A stretch of DNA of 64,000 nucleotides from assembly GCF_001650715.1 (NCBI RefSeq), contig NZ_LWQT01000098.1, forward strand, positions 124,001 through 188,000, in the 5' to 3' direction. Source of the DNA: Paramagnetospirillum marisnigri (GTDB taxonomy: Bacteria; Pseudomonadota; Alphaproteobacteria; Rhodospirillales; Magnetospirillaceae). This document shows positions 44,677 through 52,930 of the stretch, in pieces (the stretch's first letter is position 1; each line of letters opens with the position of its first letter). The notes beneath the pieces were generated by a model. The model was not told the DNA's origin. It was given only the letters and a program-made list of their open reading frames with translations, and ran no database searches. A program made the position numbers and the translations under genes.

Positions 44677-45020
44677 AAATGTAACACTTCTGGGGATTGT
44701 CGCCCCCCCGGAGCTGCGGTATATTTCAGTTCAGTGACGCACACGCACGTGCCGATGGCCCATCCGAGGTTATGCAACGACGATCGCGTCCTTTTTGGAG
44801 GAGCCGGCCACCGTGGGCCGGTACCCGAAAGGGAGGTGGACATGTTGGTGACCCGTGTTCTGGGCACTTTCCCCGACGCCGCATCCATGACCAGCACTAG
44901 GCCGTAAGCCGCGGTCGCGCAGCCGATTCCGGTTGCCTGCTGCCGTATCGCTTACGCGACATCCCCTCCCATGCGAGGGGATGTGGACGGAGGATTCTCC
45001 GTGATCATGGGGAGGAAGAA
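44677..45020. other. Structured intergenic region with two small open frames
   Basis: A 344-base gap with several paired elements: GCCGGCC...GGGCCGGT near 44807-44822, CGTAAGC (44903-44909) with GCTTACG (44950-44956), and ACATCCCCT (44959-44967) with AGGGGATGT (44976-44984), none followed by a U-run. A 21-codon frame at 44842-44907 has a strong GGGAGG ribosome site. It could be a leader or small RNA locus for the small gene at 45021. Confidence 0.45.
44842..44907 (+). CDS. Possible 21-residue small protein or gene remnant
   Basis: ATG at 44842 preceded by GGGAGGTGGAC, encoding MLVTRVLGTFPDAASMTSTRP. The segment VTRVLGTFPDAA resembles the opening of general-stress YflT-like proteins, in which such a strand-helix start continues for over 100 residues. 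Here it stops early, so this may be a truncated remnant, a leader peptide, or chance. Confidence 0.35.
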   Translation: MLVTRVLGTFPDAASMTSTRP

Positions 45021-45200
45021 ATGGAAAACTGGGCCCGCCTGATGACCGCCGATCGTGAATTGTCCCAAGCCTTCGATCTGCTGGACCGCGCCCGCGAGAT
45101 CACCTTGCGCACACCCGCCGCCATCGTTACCCGCGAAGGCCTGGTGGCCGCCGCCCGCGATGCCGTGACCCGGGTCAACGGCCTGCTGAAGCACGATTAG
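45021..45200 (+). CDS. Small helical protein of unknown function
   Basis: 59 residues, MENWARLMTADRELSQAFDLLDRAREITLRTP..., ending RVNGLLKHD. ATG is preceded by GGGGAGG at 5-6-base spacing, a strong ribosome site, and codon usage matches the neighbours. The protein is predicted to be two or three helices with no Cys and no membrane segment. I do not recognise a family. It is followed by a dispersed palindromic repeat. Confidence 0.55.
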   Translation: MENWARLMTADRELSQAFDLLDRAREITLRTPAAIVTREGLVAAARDAVTRVNGLLKHD

Positions 45201-45220
45201 CGCGTGATCCGCCTCGTCAT

Positions 45221-45324
45221 GTCATCCCGAGCGGCAGCGAGGTATCTCATCCTGGAACGGCTATTCCGGCTTGGAACCAGCGGTCCAGAGAGAGATCCCT
45301 CCGCCCGATGGTCGTCGGGATGAC
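45221..45324. repeat. Dispersed palindromic intergenic repeat
   Basis: The termini GTCATCCCGA (45221-45230) and TCGGGATGAC (45315-45324) are exact inverted repeats and enclose imperfectly paired sequence (for example TCCTGGAAC...TTGGAACCA). The GTCATCCCGA...TCGGGATGAC form is common in alphaproteobacterial intergenic regions. Confidence 0.7.
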
Positions 45325-45465
45325 GGATCATCTCATGCGCCGACCGGTATCATCGTCCCCCGCGACGCCAAGACCGCCGTCCGCAGGCTTAGGAAAACCA
45401 TAACATTCATCCGGCTTTGAACAGCCTATACTCCCCTTGCGTACAGCCTCAGGGGAGCCGAAGCC

Positions 45466-45984
45466 ATGGCCATTCCCAATAAGGTCTTCAACGTCCTCTT
45501 CATTTGCGACGACGACACCGTCCGTGCCCCCATCGCCGCCTCGCTGCTCAATGCCCGGCCGTCCGGAGGCTTTCGCGCCTTCAGCGCCGGCATCGCGCCC
45601 AGCACGGCGGTTCCCGCCGCCACCCTGGATGCGCTGCGGGCCGCCGGAGCCCCGGCCGAGGGGCTGACCCCGGTCCCGTTGGACGATTTCCGTCCGGCGG
45701 GCGCCCCTCACATGGACTTCGTCTTCACCCTGACGGAACCCCACGAGGCCTGCAGCATCGGCGCCCCCCTGCCCGGCGCGCCGGTGGTGGTCCCCTGGCC
45801 GATTCCGCGCCCGGACCTGGATACCGGCTCACTGGCCGAGCGCAGTTCCCGCATCGCCGAGGTGGTGCGCATGATCCGCCGCCGGGTCGACCTGTTCTCG
45901 GAACTGCCGCTGGACCGGCTCGATGCCCTGACCCTGCGCCTTCAAGCCGAAGGCGTTCATCAGCGGGCTACCGACGAATCGTGA
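45466..45984 (+). CDS. Low-molecular-weight phosphatase/arsenate reductase-like protein with divergent active loop
   Basis: 172 residues with the LMW-PTP fold: FNVLFICDDDTVRAPIAASLLN at about 8-29 corresponds to the family's catalytic P-loop. The Cx5R spacing is kept (C14, R20), but the loop holds three aspartates and the residue after Arg is Ala, not Ser/Thr, which should weaken phosphate binding. FSAGIAP and FVFTLTEPHE follow at the family positions, whereas the general-acid DP motif is not obvious. It may be a non-catalytic or altered-specificity member. No arsenic genes are nearby; downstream are c-di-GMP genes. Confidence 0.75.
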   Translation: MAIPNKVFNVLFICDDDTVRAPIAASLLNARPSGGFRAFSAGIAPSTAVPAATLDALRAAGAPAEGLTPVPLDDFRPAGAPHMDFVFTLTEPHEACSIGAPLPGAPVVVPWPIPRPDLDTGSLAERSSRIAEVVRMIRRRVDLFSELPLDRLDALTLRLQAEGVHQRATDES

Positions 45985-46113
45985 CGCCTGGATGATTCTT
46001 TTGTTTCAGTCGGCCGTGGCGAGTGCCCCGCGACAGTCGCGGCGGTATAATCCCGCGTCGCGATACCACGCCCGTTCGTTGATCCGTTCCGTCGCACCGA
46101 AAAGTCCCTTTCC

Positions 46114-47874
46114 ATGCCCCCGGCCATCGACAGCAGCACCGACTTCTCCGGTATCCGGGTGGCCCTCCAGGCCATCGTCAACGTCCATTCCGGCCTGTGC
46201 TTCGGACACGAGGCCCTGCTGCGCGGTTGGGAAGCCTATGGCGCCGAGTCCATCGAGGATTTGCTGGGGGCCTGCCATGCCGCCGGGCGGCTGGCCGATC
46301 TGGAAATCACCGTCCGCACCCGCATCGCCGATCTGGCCCGCTGTTATCCCGCGGTGGCTCAATCCGCCCTGTTCGTCAACCTGGATGCCCGCGCCGTCGG
46401 GCAACTGGACCAGGTCATGGAGGCGACTCGGCAGTTGCTGCAACCCCTTTTCCCCCATGTGGTGACCGAGATTTCCGCCCTGCCTCAGGGCGAGGCGCCG
46501 ACGGTCTATTCCGCCAAGACCATGCGGCGCCAGGGCGGCATGCTGGCCATTGACCGCTTCGGAGCCGCCGCCGCCTCGCTCAGCCTGCTGTCGGGCTGCG
46601 ATCCGGACTTCATCAAGATCGACCGTTCGCTGATCGCCGGTATCGATACCGAGGCCCGCAAGCGGGTGGTGCTGGCCCAGGTGATCGGCATGGCCCACAC
46701 CCTGGGTATCGAGGTCATCGCCGTGGGGGTCGAAAGCGGCCGCGATCTCACCGTCTGCCGCGAATTGGGCCTGGACCTGATCCAAGGCTATTTCATCAGC
46801 CCGCCCCAGGAAGCCCCCGACCGCCTGGGGGGAAGCTATGAGCATGTGGATGCCCTGGCCCGCGAGGACCGCCGCCAACGCCAGATCGACCAGAAATGGG
46901 TGATCCAGCAGATGGATCAGGTCCCCGCCATCCTGGTGGACGCGCCGCTGCGCGACATGTTCGACCGCTTCGCCCGTTCGCCGGACAATGCCTATGTGCC
47001 GGTGGTGGACGCCACCGGCCGCCCGCTGGGCATCGTGCGCGAAAGCGACATGAAGAATTACGCCTATTCCGCCTATGGCAAGGATCTGATCGCCAACAAG
47101 GCCCTGGGCCGCCGCCTGCGCGAATTCGTGGTGCGCTGCCCCATCGCCGACATCACCACGCCGCTCGACCGCATGCTGTCCATTTTCGCCGCCGCCGAGA
47201 AGGCCGACGGCATCCTGCTGTCCGAGCACATGGTCTATCGCGGCTTCCTGACCGCCCGCTCGCTGATCCGCGCCATGCACGAAAAGACCCTGGCGCGGGC
47301 CCGTGATGAAAACCCCCTGAGCAAACTGCCCGGCAACGTGGTCATCACCGAATACGTCAACGACTGCATCGCCGATGGCGAGGGCGCGGTGTTGGCCTAT
47401 ATCGACTTCGACAACTTCAAGCCATTCAACGACACCTACGGCTTCCGCCAGGGCGACCGCGCCATCTTGCTGTTCGCCGAGTTGTGCCGCAAGGCGGCCG
47501 ACCCCCAGACCTGGTTCCTGGGCCATATCGGCGGCGACGACTTCTTCGTCGGCCTCAAGGGCGCCAGCGAGGCCGAGGCGGCCACCGCCATTGGCGACCT
47601 GATCCGCCAGTTCACCTCGGACGCCGAAAGCTTCTATGACGCCGAAGCCCGCCAGCGGCGCTGCATCACCGCCCAGGACCGCGAGGGCCATGTGAAGTCG
47701 TTTCCGCTGCTGTCGGCCAGCGCGGTGTTGCTGGTGCTGCCGCCCGGCAATCGCGAGGTCAGCGCCGACGACATCTCGTCTGCCATCGCATCGCGCAAGA
47801 AGGAAGCCAAATCCGCTCCCGACAAATTGGCGGTGGTGGTGCTGGCTTCGGACGCCTCTGTCACTTCAAAATAA
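46114..47874 (+). CDS. EAL-CBS-GGDEF c-di-GMP signalling protein
   Basis: 586 residues. The N-terminal EAL domain (about 8-245) keeps HEALLRGW, NLDA, FIKIDRSL and LIQGYFISPP, but the DDFG motif reads IDRFG and AEGVE reads AVGVE. Two key catalytic acids are therefore lost and the phosphodiesterase is probably dead. A middle segment at about 255-400 resembles a CBS pair (AYVPVVDATGRPLGIVRESDM). The C-terminal GGDEF domain (about 405-560) has YIDFDNFKPFNDTYGFRQGD and GGDDF, and so may make c-di-GMP. No membrane segment. The EAL part may act as a ligand-binding regulator of the cyclase. Confidence 0.88.
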   Translation: MPPAIDSSTDFSGIRVALQAIVNVHSGLCFGHEALLRGWEAYGAESIEDLLGACHAAGRLADLEITVRTRIADLARCYPAVAQSALFVNLDARAVGQLDQVMEATRQLLQPLFPHVVTEISALPQGEAPTVYSAKTMRRQGGMLAIDRFGAAAASLSLLSGCDPDFIKIDRSLIAGIDTEARKRVVLAQVIGMAHTLGIEVIAVGVESGRDLTVCRELGLDLIQGYFISPPQEAPDRLGGSYEHVDALAREDRRQRQIDQKWVIQQMDQVPAILVDAPLRDMFDRFARSPDNAYVPVVDATGRPLGIVRESDMKNYAYSAYGKDLIANKALGRRLREFVVRCPIADITTPLDRMLSIFAAAEKADGILLSEHMVYRGFLTARSLIRAMHEKTLARARDENPLSKLPGNVVITEYVNDCIADGEGAVLAYIDFDNFKPFNDTYGFRQGDRAILLFAELCRKAADPQTWFLGHIGGDDFFVGLKGASEAEAATAIGDLIRQFTSDAESFYDAEARQRRCITAQDREGHVKSFPLLSASAVLLVLPPGNREVSADDISSAIASRKKEAKSAPDKLAVVVLASDASVTSK

Positions 47875-47957
47875 CCGAACATTAACACCGCCGAGCCGGG
47901 TCGAGCGCTATTGTGCACTGCGGCATATGGCCGAGAGAGCGCAGGAAGGGCTTCGCA

Positions 47958-48914
47958 ATGCTAATCCGCGGCATTTTCGCTTTGGCGGCTGGTGCCCTGG
48001 CGCTGGCGGGACTGAAAACCGGAGCGCTGGCCGCCGACGCGCCCGCGCCACCGCTTCGCTTCGCCCTGATCGCCACCGAGGCCAGCAGCGAGGTTCAGGC
48101 CAAGTGGACGCCGGTGCTCGACGCGCTGGCCTGCCATCTCGGCCGGAGCGTGGTCGCCGAGGTTTCCGCCGACTATGCCGGGGCCATCTGGGCTCTGCGC
48201 AACGGCCGCGCCCAACTGGCCTGGCTGGGCAACAAGGCGGCTCTGGAAGCGGTGGACCACGCGGGCGCCGAGGTCTTCGCCCAGCATGTCTATCCATCCG
48301 GCCTCGGCGGCTATTACAGCACCCTGATCGTGCGGACCTCGTCGTCGCTGGCCAGTGCCGACGATTTGATAGCCCAGGCGACCGGGCTGACCCTGGCCAT
48401 GGGCGATCCCAATTCCACCTCGGGAACCCTGGTACCCGGCCACTACCTGTTTGCCAGTCGCAGCATCGAGCCCCGCCGGGTATTCAAGCGGGTCATCCAG
48501 GGCAGCCACGAGGACAATGTCCATTCGCTGCTGGAAGGCCGCGCCGATGCCGCCACCGTCGCCAGCGTCCATCTCGACGGACTGCTGCGCCGTCGACCCG
48601 AATTGGCCAACGCCTTCCGGGTCATCTGGCGCTCGCCCTTGATTCCCGCCGATCCACTGCTGTGGGGATCCTCCCTTCCCGCCGAGGCCAAGGCCCAGGT
48701 CAAGGCATTCTTCCTGGATTACGGCCGCCCCGCCGTCCACAAGTCGGTGGACGTCATGGCCGCCGAGCAGGCCGCGCTGAAACGCCTGGACCTGTCCGGC
48801 TTCATCGCTTCGGACAATGGCCAACTGGCCATGGTCAAGGACCTGGAACAGGCCCGCCGCCGCATGGCCGAAGTCAAGCATTCCAGCACAACCGGAAAGG
48901 AAGGCGCGCCATGA
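47958..48914 (+). CDS. PhnD-like periplasmic binding protein coupled to a GGDEF-EAL sensor
   Basis: 318 residues. Signal peptide MLIRGIFALAAGALALAGLKTGALAADAP; then RFALIATEASSEVQAKWTPVLDALACHLGRSV, LAWLGNKAALEAVD, GDPNSTSGTLVPGHYLF (phosphonate-binding motif STSG) and GSHEDNVHSLLEGRADAATV. These match the phosphate/phosphonate (PhnD) receptor family. No ABC permease or ATPase is adjacent, and its stop overlaps the start of the GGDEF-EAL gene (ATGA). I infer that it presents a phosph(on)ate-like ligand to that membrane protein. ATG 47958 has AGGAAGGG upstream. Confidence 0.87.
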   Translation: MLIRGIFALAAGALALAGLKTGALAADAPAPPLRFALIATEASSEVQAKWTPVLDALACHLGRSVVAEVSADYAGAIWALRNGRAQLAWLGNKAALEAVDHAGAEVFAQHVYPSGLGGYYSTLIVRTSSSLASADDLIAQATGLTLAMGDPNSTSGTLVPGHYLFASRSIEPRRVFKRVIQGSHEDNVHSLLEGRADAATVASVHLDGLLRRRPELANAFRVIWRSPLIPADPLLWGSSLPAEAKAQVKAFFLDYGRPAVHKSVDVMAAEQAALKRLDLSGFIASDNGQLAMVKDLEQARRRMAEVKHSSTTGKEGAP

Positions 48915-50956
48915 GCATGATTCTTCGCCGCCTGCCCAGCCTCGGCATCGGAAGTAAGCTGCTGCTGGTGGTCCTGCCCTGCATGCTGCTGGGGGCGGTG
49001 ATCATGTTCCTGGCCTTCGAGCGCTTCAGCACCCGCGAGCGGCTGTCGGCGCTGGAAGCCCGCCTGGACGCCTTCGCCGTCACCCAGGCGGCATCGCTGA
49101 CCAAACCGCTGTGGGAATTCGACGAGACCACGGTGCACCGGCTGTTCGCCGCCTATGGCGAGGTTCCCGAACTGATGGTCGCCGCCGTGTTCGACGCCGA
49201 TGGCCATCTGGTCGCCTCGGCGGGCGGCCGCGATTCCGATGGGCACCAGCAGGTGCTCAAACGGGCGGTTCCGCTGGTGCAGCAGGCCGTTGGCGGCGCC
49301 TATTCCATCGGTCGGCTGGAGGTCAGCTTCCATGACGGCCGGATTCGGCGCGAACTGGCGTCTCAGCGCTCGGCCGGGCTGCTGGTGCTGTCCTTGTCCT
49401 TCGTGCTGCTGGGGGGGATGACCTTGCTCAGCGTGCGCCGTCTGGTGGCTGAACCATTAAGGCGCCTGCGGGATTCGCTCCGCCACAATGCCAATGTCAT
49501 GACCCGCGACCCCCTGGTCTGGCAAGGTGGCGACGAGGTCGGCGAAGTGGTGGGCGCCTATAACCGCCTGCTGGACGAAATCAGCCAGCGGACCGAGGAC
49601 ATCCACCGCATGGCCTATCACGACAGCCTGACCGGCCTGCCCAACCGTCGCCTGCTGGAAGACCGCATCGGCCACGCCATCGCCGTGGCCGAGCGTCAGA
49701 ACCGCTCCATCGCCGTGCTGTTCGCCGATATCGACAACTTCAAGGTGATCAACGACACCCTGGGGCATAAGCAGGGCGACACCCTGCTGCGCATGGCCGC
49801 CGAGCGCATGAGCGCCATCATCCGCTCCATGGACACCATCGCCCGCTGGGGCGGCGACGAGTTCGTCATCGTGGTCGAAGGACTGGAATCGGCGGGCGAG
49901 GCCGCCAATGTGGCCGAGAAGCTGATCGAGGAGATCGGGGTTCCCATCCATCTCGACAGCAATCTGCTGCGCATTGGCGTCTCCATCGGCATCAGCCTCT
50001 ATCCCCAGGACGGCACCGACGCCACCACCCTGATCAAGAATGCCGACATGGCCCTGTTCGAGGCCAAGGGACGCGGCCGCAACACCTTCCACTTCTTCGA
50101 CCAGGCCATGAATTCCCGCGCCATCCGCCGCCTCGACATCGAGATGGCGCTGCGTCACGCCATCTCCGCCGGCCAATTGGAGCTGCATTATCAGCCCAAG
50201 ATCGCCTCGGCCAACGGTGCCATCACCGGAGTGGAAGCCCTGGTCCGCTGGCGTCGCCCCGGCGAGGGGCTGATCCAGCCCGACGAATTCATTCCCCTGG
50301 CCGAGGAAAGCGACCTGATCGTGGCGGTGGGGGAATGGGTGCTGCACCAGGCCTGCGCCCAGATCAAGGCCTGGCGCGCCAAGGGCTTCGGCGACGTTCC
50401 CGTGGCCATCAATCTGTCACCGCGTCACTTCCGCCGCGACAAGGACCTGGACGGCATCATCGCCACGGTGGAGGCCGCCGGGATTCCACCCCACCTGATC
50501 GAGATCGAGGTCACCGAAACCACATTGATGCACGACCCGGAAAAGGCCATTGCCCTGTTGCAGCGGCTGCGCGACCGGGGCTTCGGCATCGCCATCGACG
50601 ATTTCGGGTCGGGCTACTCCAACCTGTCCTATCTGCGCCGCCTGCCCATCACCACCTTGAAGATCGACCGCGCCTTCGTGATGGATATCGAGCACAACCA
50701 GGACAATATCGAGATCATCCGCGCCATCATCGCCATGGCCAACGCCCTGAGCCTGGGGCTGGTGGCCGAGGGCGTCGAGAACGAGCGCCAGTTCGCCTTC
50801 CTGCGCAATTCCGATTGCGCCGTGGTGCAGGGCTACTACTTCTCGCGTCCCCTGCCCCCGGCCGAGCTGGAATCCCTGTTGCAACGCCCCCGTTCGCCCC
50901 ATCCGGCCCTGGATATCATGGGGCTCACCACACTTCAGGTGGCGGCCAACGCCTGA
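48911..50956 (+). CDS. Membrane GGDEF-EAL c-di-GMP enzyme with periplasmic sensor and HAMP
   Basis: 681 residues. TM1 at about 13-36, a short periplasmic domain to about 150, TM2 at about 152-175 and HAMP. GGDEF domain at about 230-395 with a full active motif (RWGGDEFVIVVEG); EAL domain at about 410-665 with all catalytic blocks intact (GVEALVRW, INLSPRHFRR, EVTETTLM, IDDFGSGYSNLSYL, LKIDRAFV, VAEGVENE). It may make and degrade c-di-GMP. It overlaps the PhnD-like gene by 4 bases, which supports a receptor-enzyme pair. Its 3' end overlaps the convergent sulfhydrylase gene by 22 bases. Confidence 0.93.
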   Translation: MSMILRRLPSLGIGSKLLLVVLPCMLLGAVIMFLAFERFSTRERLSALEARLDAFAVTQAASLTKPLWEFDETTVHRLFAAYGEVPELMVAAVFDADGHLVASAGGRDSDGHQQVLKRAVPLVQQAVGGAYSIGRLEVSFHDGRIRRELASQRSAGLLVLSLSFVLLGGMTLLSVRRLVAEPLRRLRDSLRHNANVMTRDPLVWQGGDEVGEVVGAYNRLLDEISQRTEDIHRMAYHDSLTGLPNRRLLEDRIGHAIAVAERQNRSIAVLFADIDNFKVINDTLGHKQGDTLLRMAAERMSAIIRSMDTIARWGGDEFVIVVEGLESAGEAANVAEKLIEEIGVPIHLDSNLLRIGVSIGISLYPQDGTDATTLIKNADMALFEAKGRGRNTFHFFDQAMNSRAIRRLDIEMALRHAISAGQLELHYQPKIASANGAITGVEALVRWRRPGEGLIQPDEFIPLAEESDLIVAVGEWVLHQACAQIKAWRAKGFGDVPVAINLSPRHFRRDKDLDGIIATVEAAGIPPHLIEIEVTETTLMHDPEKAIALLQRLRDRGFGIAIDDFGSGYSNLSYLRRLPITTLKIDRAFVMDIEHNQDNIEIIRAIIAMANALSLGLVAEGVENERQFAFLRNSDCAVVQGYYFSRPLPPAELESLLQRPRSPHPALDIMGLTTLQVAANA

Positions 50957-52740
50957 TCCAGGTCACGGATGATGTCGTCGGCGGTTTCGATCCCCACCGA
51001 CAGGCGGACCACATCCGGCCCCGCCCCGGCGGCCAGACGCTGTTCGTCCGAAAGCTGGCGATGGGTGGTCGAGGCCGGATGCAGGATCAGCGAGCGGGTA
51101 TCGCCCACATTGGCGAGATGGGAGATCAGCCGCACCGATTCCACCACCTTGATGCCCGCGTCATAGCCGCCCTTGACCCCGAAGGTGAAGACCGACCCCG
51201 CCCCCTTCGGCAGGTATTTGGCGGCTAGGTCGCGATAGGGGCTGGATTTCAGCCCGGCATAGGACACCCAGGCCACCTTGGGATGGGCTTCGAGGAATTC
51301 GGCCACCTTGGCGGCATTGGCCACATGGCGTTCCATCCTGAGCGCCAGGGTCTCCATGCCGGTGATGGTCAGGAAGGCGTTCATGGGGGCCATGGACGGG
51401 CCGAAATCGCGCAGCGCCACCGCCCTGGCCTTGGTGGTGAAGCCGAAATCGCCGAAGGTCTCGTAGAAGGTCAGGCCATGATAGGCCGGTTCCGGCTTGG
51501 TCATGGAGGGGAACTTGTCGTTCTGGGCCCAGTCGAACTTGCCCGATTCCACCACCACACCGCCTAAGGAATTGCCGTGTCCGGCCAGGAACTTGGTGGT
51601 GGAATGGCAGATGATATCGGCGCCCCATTCGAAGGGGCGGCACAGATAGGGCGTCGCCAGGGTGTTGTCCACCACCAGGGGAATGCCCGCCTCGTGGGCC
51701 ACGGCGGCCACCGCTTCCAGGTCGACCACGATGCCGCCGGGATTGGCCAGGCTTTCCACGAAGATGGCCTTGCATTTGGGCGTCAGCGCCTTCCGGAAAT
51801 TGCCCGGGTCCCTGGGGTCGACGAAATGGCAGGTCCAGCCCAGCTTGCGGAAGGACAGGCCGAACTGGGTGAGCGATCCGCCATAGAGGTTGCGCGACGC
51901 AAGGAACTCGTCGCCCGGCTCCAGCAGGGTGAAGAAGGTCAGGAACTGCCCGGCATGGCCCGAGGCCGCCGCCACCGCCGCCCGGCCGCCCTCCAGGGTC
52001 GCCACCCGTTCCTCCAGCACCGACACGGTGGGATTGGTCAGGCGGGAATAGATATTGCCGAAAGTGTGCAGGTTGAACAGCGACGCCGCCTGCTCGGCAT
52101 CCTCGAACACATAGGATGAGGTCTGGTAGATAGGGGTGATGCGCGCCCCGGTGGCCGGGTCGGGCGCCGCCCCGGCATGGACCGCCATGGTCTCGAAGCC
52201 ATAGGTCAGGTTGCGGGGCGGCAGGGCGCGCTCCTTGCGCTCGGCCCGGCGCGGCGCCTCGGGCGCCTGGTTCTGCACCAGCCCGGTATTGACGCCACTC
52301 CAGCCCAACTCGCCCCCCAGCCGGCCGTATTCGATCTTGGGGCAGCGGTCCATCACCACTTCCAGACCGGCGGCCTCGGCCTTGGCGGCGGCCTCGTCGT
52401 TGCGCACCCCCAACTGCATCCACAGCACCTTGGCACCGACGGCGATGGCCTCGTCGGCCACCGGCCCCACCTGATCGGAGCGGCGGAACACCTCGACCAT
52501 GTCCACCGGCTCACCGATCTCGGCCAGGCTGGCCTTGACCGCCTCGCCCAGGATTTCCTGCCCGGCGATGGAGGGATTGACCGGAATCACCCGATAGCCC
52601 TTGGTCTGCAGATACTTCATGACGAAATAGCTGGGGCGGTTCCAATTGGCGCTGGCCCCCACCAGGGCGATGGTGCGCACGCTGGCGAGAATGCGCCGCA
52701 GCTTGGCGTCGCTGTAGGACAGGGGGGCACGGTCGGTCAT
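50935..52740 (-). CDS. CoA-binding domain fused to O-acetylhomoserine sulfhydrylase-type enzyme
   Basis: 601 residues in two parts. Residues 1-140 are a CoA_binding_2/YccU domain (RTIALVGASANWNRPSYFVMKYLQTKGYRVIPVNPS, then EVFRRSD). Residues about 180-601 are a complete Cys/Met-metabolism PLP enzyme of the MetY group (YQTSSYVFED, NIYSRLTNPTVSVLEER, SLANPGG, VVDNTLATPYLCRPFEWGADI, and the PLP Lys in HSTTKFLAGHGN). MetY makes homocysteine from O-acetylhomoserine and sulfide. Joining a CoA-binding domain to it is unusual; it may tie activity to acyl-CoA state. The ATG at 52740 follows GAGGAACC. Confidence 0.9.
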   Translation of the reverse strand: MTDRAPLSYSDAKLRRILASVRTIALVGASANWNRPSYFVMKYLQTKGYRVIPVNPSIAGQEILGEAVKASLAEIGEPVDMVEVFRRSDQVGPVADEAIAVGAKVLWMQLGVRNDEAAAKAEAAGLEVVMDRCPKIEYGRLGGELGWSGVNTGLVQNQAPEAPRRAERKERALPPRNLTYGFETMAVHAGAAPDPATGARITPIYQTSSYVFEDAEQAASLFNLHTFGNIYSRLTNPTVSVLEERVATLEGGRAAVAAASGHAGQFLTFFTLLEPGDEFLASRNLYGGSLTQFGLSFRKLGWTCHFVDPRDPGNFRKALTPKCKAIFVESLANPGGIVVDLEAVAAVAHEAGIPLVVDNTLATPYLCRPFEWGADIICHSTTKFLAGHGNSLGGVVVESGKFDWAQNDKFPSMTKPEPAYHGLTFYETFGDFGFTTKARAVALRDFGPSMAPMNAFLTITGMETLALRMERHVANAAKVAEFLEAHPKVAWVSYAGLKSSPYRDLAAKYLPKGAGSVFTFGVKGGYDAGIKVVESVRLISHLANVGDTRSLILHPASTTHRQLSDEQRLAAGAGPDVVRLSVGIETADDIIRDLDQALAAT

Positions 52741-52930
52741 GGAGGAACCTCGGCTGAATGGGGGTGCGCAGTCTAGCAGGGGGCGCGAGACCACGCATCC
52801 CCGGCCAATACAACATGTGCACATTGTTGTTTATCTCGTGACTGCCGCCATGCACGCAATGCAATTGTGAAATATCGGAGACAGGGCGCAGATTGCGGGC
52901 TCCCGCCCTCGGAACAATGAGGCCCCGACC

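Noticed and set aside
46006-47691. Long open frame of 561 codons on the minus strand
   Set aside because: It is antisense to the EAL-CBS-GGDEF gene, His/Gln/Gly-rich as expected from GC-rich antisense reading, with no domain; the plus strand has clear motifs.
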